This document shows positions 25,204 to 33,956 of a DNA stretch of 64,000 nucleotides, one piece after another. This stretch comes from Pseudarthrobacter sulfonivorans (GTDB lineage Bacteria; Actinomycetota; Actinomycetes; Actinomycetales; Micrococcaceae), in NCBI RefSeq assembly GCF_014712225.1, contig NZ_JACXBW010000006.1:62001-126000 (forward strand). Reading direction: 5' to 3'. The notes below the pieces were generated by a model, which was not told where the DNA came from, searched no databases, and saw only the letters and a list, made by a program, of their open reading frames with translations. The translations under genes and the position numbers were made by a program. Positions within the stretch are counted from its first letter, which is position 1; the number at the start of each line of letters is the position of its first letter.

Positions 25204-26199
25204 TCAGCCCTTGGCGTCCCGCAGCGGGCGGCGGGCCAGCCAGGCGGCGACGATGGCGCCGGAAACGTTGTGCCACAGCGAGAACACGGCCGACGGCAGG
25301 GCAGCCAAAGGGCTGAAGTGGGTGGTGGCCAGCGTCGCCGCCAGGCCCGAGTTCTGCATCCCCACCTCAAAGGCGAGGGCCCTGCGTGCCCTGCTGTCCA
25401 GCCGGCCGATCTTTCCGGCGAGGTAGCCCAGTCCGAGCCCGAAACCGTTGTGCAGCACCACGGCCAGGAACACGATGCCGCCTGCTGCCACGAGCTTGCT
25501 GGCGCTGCCGGCCACCACGATGGCCACGATCAGGGAGATCACGACGGCGGATGCCCAGGGAAGTGCCGGCAGGACCTTTGCCACGAACTTCCTGAGGAAC
25601 AGCCGGGCCAGCAGCCCGGCCACCACCGGCAGCAGGACCGTCTTGGCGATGTCCAGGACCATGCCGGCGGCGTCGATCTGAAGATAGGAACCGGCGAGGA
25701 AGAGGACCAGCAGAGGGGTGACGACCGGGGCGATGAGCGTCGAGACGGAGGCGACGGCCACGGAAAGGGCAACGTCGCCCTTGGCCAGGAAGGCCATCAC
25801 ATTGGAGGCGGTGCCGGACGGCGCGCAGCCCACCAGGATCAGGCCCACGGCCAGCTCCGGTTCCAGGTTCAGGGCGACGGCGATCAGCCAGCCGGCGCCG
25901 GGCATGATCATGTAGTGCGCAACAATGCCCAGGGCAACGGCCCAGGGACGCTTTGCGACGGCGGCGAAGTCGGGCGGGGTGAGCGTCAGCCCCATGCAGA
26001 ACATGATGATGCCCAGCAGGTACGGCACGCTGGGCGCCATCGGCTTGAACACGCCAGGGGCCAGGAAGCCCACGATGCCGGCAACCACCACCAGGAGCGG
26101 AAACACGGTCACCGCGACGCGGGCGATCCTGCTTTCCGCTGCCAATGCCGGGTTGAGGGGCGTTTCGCCCTGGGTGTGGTGTTTTGTTGCCTCAAGCAT
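25204..26199 (-). CDS. bile acid:sodium symporter (BASS) family transporter
   Basis: A 331-residue integral membrane protein with about 9-10 hydrophobic helices. BASS signatures are IIMFCMGLTLTPPDFAAV, VGCAPSGTASNVMAFLAKGDVALSVAVA and FEVGMQNSGLAATLA. The GCAPSGTASN and EVGMQNSGLA crossover motifs bind Na+ in characterised members. Plant and bacterial BASS proteins carry organic acids such as pyruvate, glucosinolates and bile acids. Within this locus it probably moves an aromatic or organic acid. It lies 122 bp after the HSL-like gene, on the same strand. Confidence 0.85.
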   Translation of the reverse strand: MLEATKHHTQGETPLNPALAAESRIARVAVTVFPLLVVVAGIVGFLAPGVFKPMAPSVPYLLGIIMFCMGLTLTPPDFAAVAKRPWAVALGIVAHYMIMPGAGWLIAVALNLEPELAVGLILVGCAPSGTASNVMAFLAKGDVALSVAVASVSTLIAPVVTPLLVLFLAGSYLQIDAAGMVLDIAKTVLLPVVAGLLARLFLRKFVAKVLPALPWASAVVISLIVAIVVAGSASKLVAAGGIVFLAVVLHNGFGLGLGYLAGKIGRLDSRARRALAFEVGMQNSGLAATLATTHFSPLAALPSAVFSLWHNVSGAIVAAWLARRPLRDAKG

Positions 26200-26321
26200 C
26201 CAATAATGCTGACACCTGGCGGCGGGTCAGCGCTAATTCGTGACCGGCGCAGGTAACAGGCAGCAGGCTTGCCAGTTGCGAAGCGGCCGTGGAGAATCCC
26301 TGCCCGGCCCTGACCGAGCCG

Positions 26322-27266
26322 TCAGACAGCCTTCGCCGAGGCCAGTTCCCGTGCCAGGAAATCCAGGACCGGCTGCGCCTCCGGGCTGCCTGCCGCGTGG
26401 TTGAGGTGGCCGTGGACTGCGCCGCGGGCCAGGAAGAAGGACACCGCAACCCCGGCGTGCTCCAGGTTGGCGGCGAAGAGCTCGGACGAGCCGCGGACGT
26501 CGTCGTACTCGCAGGCGACGATGGCCGTCGGGGGCAGCCCGGACGGGTCGGCGTAGCCGGGCATCGCATACGAGGATGCCATGCTCACCGGGCCGCCGAC
26601 GTAATTCTCCGCGTTCCGTAGGCAGTCTTCGAGGGTGAAGCGCAGGTGCCTGGGAAGGGTGGCCATCACGTCCGCGTCCAGTCCGCCCGCAGGCGGCGGC
26701 AGCTCGGCGTGGAGGAAGGGGTAGGCCAGGAGGAGCTTCGCGGGAAGCGGCTTCCCGGCGTCGGTCAGGTACAGCGCTGCCCCCACGGCGAGGTTGCCGC
26801 CCGCGCCGGCCCCGCCCAGGCACAGGAGATCCGGATCCAGGCCGAGCCCGGCGGCATTCTTGCGGGCCCAGAACCAGCCGGTGAGGGCGTCGTCGTGGGG
26901 CACGGGAAAGTGCACGCCGTCGCGGGCCAGCCGGTAGTCCACGGACAGGACCGGCGTCCCGGCGGACGACAGCACCCGTGCCAGGTAGTCCGATTCGGGC
27001 ATGTCCAGCCCACCGCTGACGAAGCCTCCGCCGTGCAGCCAGACCAGCGCCGGTCCGTCCGCGCGGCCCGCCTCGCCATAAATCCGGATCGCCACCGGCC
27101 CGTGCCGGCCATCGGCGGTGACAGTGCGGATGGGGACATGGGGGCCCACTTGTCCCGCGAGGGTTTCCGGGCCTTCGGGGGCAGCGAGGTATTCGGCGAA
27201 GCCCGCGTCGGGTGCCAGCGTCCCGTCGTCGGCAGCAGAGTAGGAGTCCCGCTGCCGGGCCGTCAT
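26322..27266 (-). CDS. HSL-type alpha/beta hydrolase lacking the serine nucleophile
   Basis: A 314-residue protein clearly of the hormone-sensitive lipase family (WLHGGGFVSGG at 77-86; SVDYRLA at 108-114; C-terminal VHGHLNH). The nucleophile elbow reads GAGAGGN (152-158) where the family has GDSAGGN. Asp is replaced by Ala153 and the catalytic Ser by Gly154. The base sequence CTGGGCGGGGCCGGCGCGGG is unambiguous in frame. The fold looks intact, so it is either catalytically dead, a binding protein, or uses other chemistry. Its start overlaps the upstream hydrolase stop (ATGA), so it is made with an intact paralogue. Confidence 0.8.
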   Translation of the reverse strand: MTARQRDSYSAADDGTLAPDAGFAEYLAAPEGPETLAGQVGPHVPIRTVTADGRHGPVAIRIYGEAGRADGPALVWLHGGGFVSGGLDMPESDYLARVLSSAGTPVLSVDYRLARDGVHFPVPHDDALTGWFWARKNAAGLGLDPDLLCLGGAGAGGNLAVGAALYLTDAGKPLPAKLLLAYPFLHAELPPPAGGLDADVMATLPRHLRFTLEDCLRNAENYVGGPVSMASSYAMPGYADPSGLPPTAIVACEYDDVRGSSELFAANLEHAGVAVSFFLARGAVHGHLNHAAGSPEAQPVLDFLARELASAKAV

Positions 27267-28255
27267 GGCCTGCCCAGCTTGTCCGAGAAGAAGCCGACGG
27301 CGGCAGCAAGGATGGCATCAACCTGGTCCTCCGCACCGAAGAAGCAGTGGTCCCCGCCTTTGATGGTGACCACTTCATGCTCCACCCCGGCTTCCGCGAG
27401 TCCGGCGGCAAGAAGGTCTGTCTGTGCATGGGGCACCAGGCCGTCGCTGTCGCCGTGGATCAGCAGGAACGGCGGCGCGCCGGCGGTCACGTAACTGACC
27501 GGGCTGGCCGCGGCCAGGAGCGCGGGATCGTCCGAGCCGCCCACCAGCATGGGTCCGGGCTGAAGCGGCATCCCGGCCGGCACCGCCGCAGTCAACGCAG
27601 GCGGGAACAGTCCGGCCAGTTCGTCCCTGGGCGGGATCTGGGCGAGTGAGGAGGTCCCGTAAAAATCCACGACGGCGCTGATGCTGCTGGAGTGCCCCTG
27701 CGCGCCGAGGCCGCCGTGCAGGTCTTCCCGGCTTCCCGTCAGTCCCAGCATCGCGACCAGCTGGCCGCCCGCGGATTCGCCCCACGCCCCGAACCGGTCC
27801 GGATCGAGACCCAGGTCCTGCGAGAATTCCCGCAGATAGCGGACTGCGGCCTTCACATCGTGCAGCTGCGCCGGGAAGGGTGCCTCCACGGAATGCCGGT
27901 AATCGACAGTGGCACAGGCAATCCCCGCCTCGTTGAGCAGGCGGAACACCGAGTTCGGTTCGAAAGTGGGCGGCAGCTCGCGGCGGTCACCAAGCTGGAA
28001 GGCGCCGCCGTGGACCCACACCACCAGCGGCACGGATCCGGCTGCCTGGCGGGGAAGCCAGATGTCCATCTTGAGCGGCCGGAAGCCGATGGCCCGGGCA
28101 TAGGTGACTTCCCGGTGCACGGCCGAGACGTCCGAGACGTTTTCGGGAACGCCCGGGGCGTCGTAGACAGGGAACGGCGGGACCTTGACGCCGCCCGGCC
28201 GGGCGGTATCGGGCAGTCCGGTTTCGTGGACCTCGGTGGCTTCGTTGACACTCAT
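27263..28255 (-). CDS. alpha/beta hydrolase (esterase/lipase)
   Basis: A 330-residue carboxylesterase-like protein with WVHGGAFQLGDR (oxyanion hole), nucleophile elbow WGESAGGQL, acid HGDSDGLVP and His GGDHCFFG. AAGGAG precedes MSVNEATE. It overlaps the rhamnosidase stop by 4 bp and the HSL-like gene start by 4 bp, forming the operon rhamnosidase - esterase - HSL-like. It might remove acyl groups from decorated flavonoid glycosides or cleave the depside (inference). Confidence 0.85.
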   Translation of the reverse strand: MSVNEATEVHETGLPDTARPGGVKVPPFPVYDAPGVPENVSDVSAVHREVTYARAIGFRPLKMDIWLPRQAAGSVPLVVWVHGGAFQLGDRRELPPTFEPNSVFRLLNEAGIACATVDYRHSVEAPFPAQLHDVKAAVRYLREFSQDLGLDPDRFGAWGESAGGQLVAMLGLTGSREDLHGGLGAQGHSSSISAVVDFYGTSSLAQIPPRDELAGLFPPALTAAVPAGMPLQPGPMLVGGSDDPALLAAASPVSYVTAGAPPFLLIHGDSDGLVPHAQTDLLAAGLAEAGVEHEVVTIKGGDHCFFGAEDQVDAILAAAVGFFSDKLGRP

Positions 28256-31002
28256 AGTGTGCTCCTTACGAGCTGTGGGTTTTCGGGATTTTCGCAGCTG
28301 GCTGCGGCAGTGAAGTGATGGGTTCCGGATCCGACGACGGCGGCACGCCCGCCGGGGAGGCGGACTTCGGCGGTGGTCCCCGGCGGGACAGCAGCGCGAA
28401 GCTGCAGCCCGCCGTCGTCCATGGTCCACTGCACCTCAATCAGGCCCTGCGGGCCCCGATGGGAAGTGGCCGCAGAAGTCAGCGCAGCCCCGGGGCGCGG
28501 CTCGATAATGATCCGCTCGTTGCCGGCGCTGCCGGGCGCCTGGCTGAGGCCGGCCGTATAGCGGTGGAGGAACGACACCACGGCACCCTTGCTGTAATGG
28601 TTCAGGGATTGGTGCGGGGTGCCGTCGGCGTCGAGTCCGTTCCAGAGCTCCCAGATGGTGGTGGCGCCGCGGTCCACCATCGCCAGCCAGGAGGGTTCCG
28701 AGTCCTGCATGAGGAGTTCGTAGGCCAGGTCCAGTTCACCGTTGTCGGCAAGGACGGGCAGCAGGTAGGGCGTGGCCAGGAAGCCCGTGCCCACGTGGGT
28801 GCCGGCAGCCCGGATCAGCGATACCAGCTGGGAGGTGACGGGGGCGCGCCGCCCGGGGCCCACAAGGTTAAAGGCCAGCGCGCGGACGCAGTTGGCCTGG
28901 CTCGGTTCGGTGACCTGCCCGGCGTCGTCCACGTATTCCGCCTCCCAGGCCTGCCGGACGTTCTCGGAGAGCTCAGTGAGCGCGGCGGCTTCTTCCTTGT
29001 GGCCGAGGGCGCCGGCGATCCTCGCCATCAGCGCGGTGGAGTTCCGGTAGTAGGCGGTGGCCACGATGCCGTGATCGGCTGAGCGGGCGGCAAACAGGTC
29101 CGGCTCCGGGCCGTCCGGTTCCATCCATTCGCCCCAGTGGAAGCCGGTGTCCCAGAGGTACTTCTCGTGATTCGCGGGGACCGGGCCGGCAGCAGCGCGG
29201 ACCGGGTGCCGGCGAGATTCGGCGGTGGTCCGGACAAAGTCCAGCCAGCGCGTCATCGCGTCCCAGTTCTCGGCGAGGATCCCGGCGTCTCCGGTGGCCA
29301 GGTACAGCTCCCACGGCACCATCACGATGGCGTCGCCCCAGCCCGCCGAGCCGTTGACGAAGGCCATGAAGTCAGCGGCGGTGGTTGCCGGCCCGGGCGA
29401 CGGCGAGATGTTGGCAATGACGCCGTTCTCCCACTGGTCGGCGCGGACGTCGTTGAGCCACTTGCGGGAGAATCCCGTCACGTCGTAAAGGTAGGCGGCC
29501 GTGGGCACAAACAGCTGCCAGTCCCCCGTCCAGCCGGCCTTCTCCCGCTGCGGGCAGTCGGTGGGGACCTCGCAGGCGTTGCCCCGGAGGCTCCACTGCA
29601 CGATTTCGTGCAGTTTGTTCAGGCGGCTGTCGCTGCAGGTGAAAGTGCCCAAAGGCTCCAGGTCGGTCTGGACCAGGCATGCCGTCATGTCCTCCGGCGC
29701 CAGGTCCACGGGGAGGCCCCGCACGGACACGTACTGGAACCCGTGCGTTGTGTGCCGGGGCTCGAACACTTCCCCCGGACCGCCCGTCGCCGTCACCTCA
29801 TCAACCTGCCCGGCGGACAGGAACTGTCCGGGGCGCTTGAAGTCATGCGGGCGCAGGTGGTCCTGCGTGACATCGCCGTTGGAATCCAGCGCCTCGCCGT
29901 AGACAAGGGTGACCGTCTCCCCTGCCGCACCGAGCCTGGTGAGGCGCACCCAGCCGTGGATGTTCTGGCCGAAGTCCACCACCTGGTGTCCGTCAGCCAG
30001 GCGGGCGATGGAGACCGGAGCGAGCTCCTGCACGATCCGGGTGGGCGGCGCCACCGGACCGGTCAGCGTTCCGTAGCTGCCGTCGCGGACGACGGCGGCA
30101 CTCGCCGGAGGTGCGCTGCCGTCGGGAGCGTGCGGCATGCGGAAGTCGATCCGCTGCCCGCCCATCAGGTCCGCACTGACGATCTCCGTTGCGGACACCA
30201 ACCACGACGAGTCGGTGCCGATGACCGTCCTGCTGTCCCCGGACACCAGTTCCAGCTGCGCGAGGAATGCCGTCTGCGTGCCGTACATGTCGGCGTCGCG
30301 CGTGTACCCGAAGGTTCCGCGGTACCAGCCGTCGGTGAGGACTGCGGTTACCGTGTTGATGCCGGGGCGCAGCGGTGCGGTGATGTCGTAGGTCTGGACC
30401 TGGAGGGTGGTGTTGTAGCTGGTAGAGCCCGGTGTGAGTTGCTGGTCGCCTACCCGCTGTCCGTTGAGGAAGAGCTCGTAGATTCCGTGCGCGGTGGCGT
30501 AGACGCGGGCTGTTTCCGGTGCTGCGTCCAGGGTGAAGGTCTTATGCAGGGCATAGCCGGGGCGTGCGCCGGGGGCAGGAACTTCAGGCTCGTCCGGGCC
30601 GATCCATTGCGCGGTCCAGTCCGAGGGGTGCAGCAGCCCAAGCTCCACGGGCATCGCCTCAGACCAGGCGCTTTCAGTTTCCGTGCCGTCGGCGTTCCTG
30701 GTCCAGGTCCGCACCCGCCACTCGAACCGGCTACGCGACTGTAGGGCCGGGCCGGAGTACGGAACCCGGGACCGCCCGGACGTAACCCGGCCCGTGTCCC
30801 AGCCGTTGGTCGCTGTGAGGTGGTACGCAGTTTGCGCTGTTGTGGCGGCCGACCCCGTTCCTTCAGGCACCGCCCAGCTGAGCCGCGGCTCGGTGGTGGT
30901 GATGCCTATCGCCTCGCGGAGATGCTCCACGCGAAGCCGGGCGGGCGCGGCCGGGGCCAGGAGGGTTTCCTCAACGCCGGCGTCGAGACTGGTGGAGGTC
31001 AT
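28252..31002 (-). CDS. alpha-L-rhamnosidase, GH78
   Basis: A 916-residue glycoside hydrolase with the GH78 order: N-terminal carbohydrate-binding beta domains (LRVEHLREAIGITTTEPRLSW..., ATAHGIYELFLNGQRVG), the linker DFGQNIHGWVRL, then the (alpha/alpha)6 catalytic barrel with PTDCPQREKAGWTGDWQLF and the WELYLATGD and WLAMVDRGATTIWELW segments. There is no signal peptide, so glycosides must be imported first. It releases terminal L-rhamnose, for example from rutin or quercitrin. The start MTSTSLD follows CAGGAG. It is the first gene of its operon, and an operator-like site lies 73 bp upstream. Confidence 0.9.
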   Translation of the reverse strand: MTSTSLDAGVEETLLAPAAPARLRVEHLREAIGITTTEPRLSWAVPEGTGSAATTAQTAYHLTATNGWDTGRVTSGRSRVPYSGPALQSRSRFEWRVRTWTRNADGTETESAWSEAMPVELGLLHPSDWTAQWIGPDEPEVPAPGARPGYALHKTFTLDAAPETARVYATAHGIYELFLNGQRVGDQQLTPGSTSYNTTLQVQTYDITAPLRPGINTVTAVLTDGWYRGTFGYTRDADMYGTQTAFLAQLELVSGDSRTVIGTDSSWLVSATEIVSADLMGGQRIDFRMPHAPDGSAPPASAAVVRDGSYGTLTGPVAPPTRIVQELAPVSIARLADGHQVVDFGQNIHGWVRLTRLGAAGETVTLVYGEALDSNGDVTQDHLRPHDFKRPGQFLSAGQVDEVTATGGPGEVFEPRHTTHGFQYVSVRGLPVDLAPEDMTACLVQTDLEPLGTFTCSDSRLNKLHEIVQWSLRGNACEVPTDCPQREKAGWTGDWQLFVPTAAYLYDVTGFSRKWLNDVRADQWENGVIANISPSPGPATTAADFMAFVNGSAGWGDAIVMVPWELYLATGDAGILAENWDAMTRWLDFVRTTAESRRHPVRAAAGPVPANHEKYLWDTGFHWGEWMEPDGPEPDLFAARSADHGIVATAYYRNSTALMARIAGALGHKEEAAALTELSENVRQAWEAEYVDDAGQVTEPSQANCVRALAFNLVGPGRRAPVTSQLVSLIRAAGTHVGTGFLATPYLLPVLADNGELDLAYELLMQDSEPSWLAMVDRGATTIWELWNGLDADGTPHQSLNHYSKGAVVSFLHRYTAGLSQAPGSAGNERIIIEPRPGAALTSAATSHRGPQGLIEVQWTMDDGGLQLRAAVPPGTTAEVRLPGGRAAVVGSGTHHFTAAASCENPENPQLVRSTL

Positions 31003-31074
31003 GCAGGAAGCTCCTGAAGGTGGGATGGCTGGAGTTCCAGCTTCGTTTCCGGCCGGCACCCCCATACACCCTAC

Positions 31075-31089
31075 TTTCATTGGTTGGAA
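31075..31089. promoter_or_regulatory. putative IclR operator, site 3 (TTTCA-TTGGT-TGGAA)
   Basis: Read on the minus strand this is TTCCA-ACCAA-TGAAA, one mismatch from a perfect TTTCA/TGAAA palindrome and identical over 12 bases to site 1. It lies in the 150-bp divergent region between the rhamnosidase and IclR genes. Confidence 0.5.
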
Positions 31090-31152
31090 TGGTATTGTGC
31101 TCTAGCTCACGGACTGCGGTCCGAACCCGTAACGGCGCAAGGACCACAGGCC

Positions 31153-31983
31153 ATGACTGTCCCTTTGGACACAGAAACGACTCCAGCCCGCGGGAAGCGG
31201 CCCAAGCAGGGCGAACCGGTCATTGACCGGGCGCTGAGCCTGCTCGCGGTCTTTTCCGACCGCCGTCGGGCGCTGACGCTCTCGGAACTTGCGCGTCACG
31301 CCGGGATGCCCGCGCCCACCGCGCTGCGCCTGATCGCCCGGCTGGTTGCGTGGGGTGCGCTGGAACGGCTCGACGACGGCCGGTACGTCGTCGGGGTCCG
31401 CCTGTGGGAGGTGGCATCCCTGTCGCCGCGCGGCCACGGGGTGCGCGAGATCGCGCTGCCTTACCTCGAGGACCTCTTCGAAGTGACCCGCCACCACGTG
31501 CTGCTGGCCGTCCGCGACAACGAAGAGGCCGTGCTTATCGAGCGGCTGTCCTCGAAGGACGCCACCGAAGTCGCGTACCGCGTGGGCGGGCGCGCTCCAC
31601 TGCGGTCAACCGCCGTCGGGCTGGTGCTGCTGGCCGGCGCGGACCAGCAGTTCCAGGAGGCCACGCTGCGGAAGCCGCCGGAGAACGAACCCGGAGTGGA
31701 CCCTATGCCCGAAGGCCAGCTGCGCCGCACCCTGTCCGATGTCCGGCGCACCGGGATTGCCATGATCCGCCGCTCAGCCCCCTCGCGCACGGTCTCGGTG
31801 GCGTCGCCGATCTATGACGCGCAGGGATCCGTGGTGGCCGCACTGTCCATCGTGGTCCCTGATGGTTCCACCCCGCCCAACGTGCTGGCGCCGGCGGTCC
31901 GCGCCACGGCGCGCGCCGTCTCCAGGAACCTGGGCCACCTTGCCGAGCTCAGCCCCGACGTAAGGACGCACTCCGAGGGGTGA
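31153..31983 (+). CDS. IclR family transcriptional regulator
   Basis: A 276-residue regulator. The winged helix-turn-helix is at residues 24-85 (VIDRALSLLAVFSD...LTLSELARHAGMPAPTALRLIARL), and the C-terminal IclR effector domain contains VLLAVRDNEEAVLIERL, RSTAVGLVLLA and SVASPIYDAQGSVVAALSIV. IclR proteins of catabolic loci (PcaR, PobR, CatR types) sense aromatic acids or pathway intermediates. The start MTVPLDTE follows AAGGA at 9 bases. It is divergent from the rhamnosidase operon, and I infer that it controls the three TTTCA-N5-TGAAA-like sites in this locus. Confidence 0.88.
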   Translation: MTVPLDTETTPARGKRPKQGEPVIDRALSLLAVFSDRRRALTLSELARHAGMPAPTALRLIARLVAWGALERLDDGRYVVGVRLWEVASLSPRGHGVREIALPYLEDLFEVTRHHVLLAVRDNEEAVLIERLSSKDATEVAYRVGGRAPLRSTAVGLVLLAGADQQFQEATLRKPPENEPGVDPMPEGQLRRTLSDVRRTGIAMIRRSAPSRTVSVASPIYDAQGSVVAALSIVVPDGSTPPNVLAPAVRATARAVSRNLGHLAELSPDVRTHSEG

Positions 31984-31986
31984 TCT

Positions 31987-32084
31987 CTGTGACTATCAAC
32001 CGGGAATGGCGGCCATTCACAGGCCGGTTTGGCGGTTTTCGCACGGTTGCTCTGGTGGAAGTGTTTGGTCATTGGCGGCGTTCC
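31987..32084 (+). repeat. ~98-bp repeat, left copy
   Basis: This stretch and 37150-37248 align over their whole length with one 1-bp indel and scattered substitutions. Shared blocks include CTGTGACT, GAATGGCGG, TTCACAG, CGGTTT, CGCAC and GCGGCGTTCC. Both copies are in the same orientation, 5.1 kb apart. Reading frames are not conserved between the copies, so this is a non-coding element. The IclR stop codon lies 4 bp before it. Confidence 0.7.
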
Positions 32085-32378
32085 ATGAACGAAATCTCGA
32101 AGTACGCTATCCCAATGGATCAGGAGACGATACGGAAGTTGCAAAGGAGCAAAGGGACGCGGACCGGGCGGATCCCGGGAGCGCCTGACCGGCGGGAGAT
32201 CCAGTTCTTACGCAACTCCGGTCGGCCGTGGATTGGAACTTTTAAAGGCGACCTGAGGGAGTTCCGCCGGCTGGCGGAGTATTGGCGTGAAGGGTATAAC
32301 TTTTTGCGCTGGCGAAAGGCCTACCGGGACGACCCCGAACCCATAACGAGGAAGTATCGGCGTAGGCAAGACCCCTAA
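32085..32378 (+). CDS. hypothetical basic protein
   Basis: A possible 97-residue basic protein (MNEISKYAIPMDQETIRKLQ..., rich in Arg/Lys/Trp: LAEYWREGYNFLRWRKAYRD). I do not recognise it. No clear ribosome site precedes this ATG, and the frame extends upstream through the 98-bp repeat without a better start; ATG at 32115 is an alternative. It may be a real small gene or a remnant. Confidence 0.3.
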   Translation: MNEISKYAIPMDQETIRKLQRSKGTRTGRIPGAPDRREIQFLRNSGRPWIGTFKGDLREFRRLAEYWREGYNFLRWRKAYRDDPEPITRKYRRRQDP

Positions 32379-32472
32379 GCCTTGCTCATTCCTTGGATAC
32401 CATCTGCTTTTTTGTGCGACGTGAGGCTTCGTAAGGTGAAACAGGAGGGCATGGCGACATCTTGTCCGGGAT

Positions 32473-32937
32473 TCAGTACCGGCCTTTAATCACGAAGTAG
32501 GAGCCGCGGATGGTGCCGGCGAGCTTTGACTTTTGGCGCGCGAACTTGAAGCTTGACGCCAGCTCCTCCGGAACTTCCATGCCGTCGGAGAGCTTGAACC
32601 CTACCGCCCGCTTGCTTCCGTCCTCGATTCCGTACATCACGTTGATGGACAGGCCGGACTCGTAGAACACGTAGGCCATCCGGGTGCTGGCCACCTCGAA
32701 GGATGAAACCTCAAGCGGACGGGAGGAGATGGCGATATTGCGCTCGCTGGAGAGAATCCCGTGGATCCAGTCGAGCGTCTCCGGCGCGTCCCCTGCGGGC
32801 GTGACCGTGAAATCGTGGTCGTACTTGTTCTTGAAGTAGCGCGCCTCGTTGGCACGCAGCCCCGCCAGCGCCTCCGCAACGGGTGACGACTCCAGACCAA
32901 CGGTGGACACGTTCTTGAAATCAACTGTGTACGGCAT
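32473..32937 (-). CDS. hypothetical protein
   Basis: A 154-residue soluble protein (MPYTVDFKNVSTVGLESSPV...). An excellent AGGAGG lies 6 bases before this ATG, which decides the start against a longer in-frame extension. It has strand-rich segments (FEVASTRMAYVFYESGLSINVMYGIEDG) and a basic C-terminus (FKFARQKSKLAGTIRGSYFVIKGRY). I recognise no family. Codon use is only moderately GC-biased. It stands alone. Confidence 0.65.
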   Translation of the reverse strand: MPYTVDFKNVSTVGLESSPVAEALAGLRANEARYFKNKYDHDFTVTPAGDAPETLDWIHGILSSERNIAISSRPLEVSSFEVASTRMAYVFYESGLSINVMYGIEDGSKRAVGFKLSDGMEVPEELASSFKFARQKSKLAGTIRGSYFVIKGRY

Positions 32938-33047
32938 ACATCCTCCTGGAAAAGTTTCCTTCGCACATCGTCGCAGACTGGTAGGACTATTGGTGGAGCA
33001 GGACGACCCATTAGCCCAGCCGTCAACGGGAGATGAGATGGGTAACT

Positions 33048-33209
33048 TCATCGCATGTCCGGACACGTCTGGAGGCGCGCCCCGGCAAACTTGAGGAGCT
33101 CAAGGTAGCCACGGTAGGTCTGGCCTACTTTCTCCTGCCACGGCGCCACAGTGGCATGACTAAGAATTCCAATGGCCACCCATGGCACGTGTCCGCCCGG
33201 ACAGATACA
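33048..33209 (-). pseudogene. C-terminal coding remnant, unidentified
   Basis: A 53-codon open stretch without a start codon. It is closed upstream by a TGA (33210-33212) and ends at a TGA (33048-33050). It reads protein-like: HVPWVAIGILSHATVAPW then QEKVGQTYRGYLELLKFAG. I cannot name the family. It is the only coding-like signal in the 303-bp gap 32938-33240. Confidence 0.25.
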
Positions 33210-33240
33210 TCATGCGTCCGTCAGTACTGGTTCCGGTGCC

Positions 33241-33935
33241 CTAAGCGGGCCGGAGTGAAGCGCGCGGCGTTCGTGCGGGTCCGTGGGCGCGCCGGTAGAT
33301 GAAGTATTCGGCCACGGCCAGGCTGATGACCCACGATGCCCCGATCAGCAGTGCCCGTGTCAGCTCGTCAATCGGTCCTACCAGGAGAATCCAGGGAATG
33401 GTGACGACAACGATGGTTCCCTGGGCTATGCCGATGGCGTAGGCGCGGGACTCCACTCACTGTGCCGGACGTAGTCCCGGCGCCGCACGGCAGTGAATCC
33501 CAGGACGATGAAAGCCGCCATGGCGGACCCGAAGACCAGCCGCAGGACGAGGAGAAGCGTGCCGTCCAGGGGCGGGAGGTCGTAGAAGATTGCCATCCAC
33601 AGGCCGGACAGGGCGGCAAGCAGGCCGGTGGCGGCAAGGATGCGTCCGGCAATCTTGTGCCAGCTGGTCCTGCCGCGCTTGCCCCGGCGAAGCGAGGGTA
33701 CGAACTGAAACGCCCCCAGCAGCAGCTAGACGGTGACGGCGGGGATGTGGATCAGCACGGGGATCGGCGAGTCGAAGAAGCGCGCGTTGTCCGGCGTCGT
33801 CTGACCCGCGGCTAATTCGGTCAGGCGCCCCGCCCCTGCGATTATCGGGACCAAGCTGAGGAAGATCAGGGCGGCGGGCACGAGCCATCGGGTACGGGGG
33901 TTGTTACGGGAGCGGGGAATGGTTGCAGTTGTCAC
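33241..33935 (-). pseudogene. DUF2306 membrane protein, nonsense and frameshift
   Basis: The pieces together give a DUF2306-type four-helix membrane protein. From a GTG at 33935 the frame reads MTTATIPRS...FFDSPIPVLIHIPAVTV and hits TAG at 33726-33728. The same frame continues LLLGAFQFVPSLRRGKRG...LAALSGLWMAIFYDLPPLDG...FTAVRRRDYVRHSEW, then needs one added base near 33456 to continue SRAYAIGIAQGTIVVV...LLIGASWVISLAVAEYFIYRR to the stop at 33241. So there is one nonsense codon (probably a Tyr codon originally) and one 1-base deletion. It follows the epimerase gene by 21 bp in the TetR-controlled operon. Confidence 0.75.
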
Positions 33936-33956
33936 GGTTTGGCTCTCTGGTTGGTG

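Noticed and set aside
29137..30744. A 535-codon plus-strand frame inside the rhamnosidase gene
   Set aside because: No ribosome site or domain; it is the complement-frame shadow of the GH78 gene, which is motif-rich throughout.
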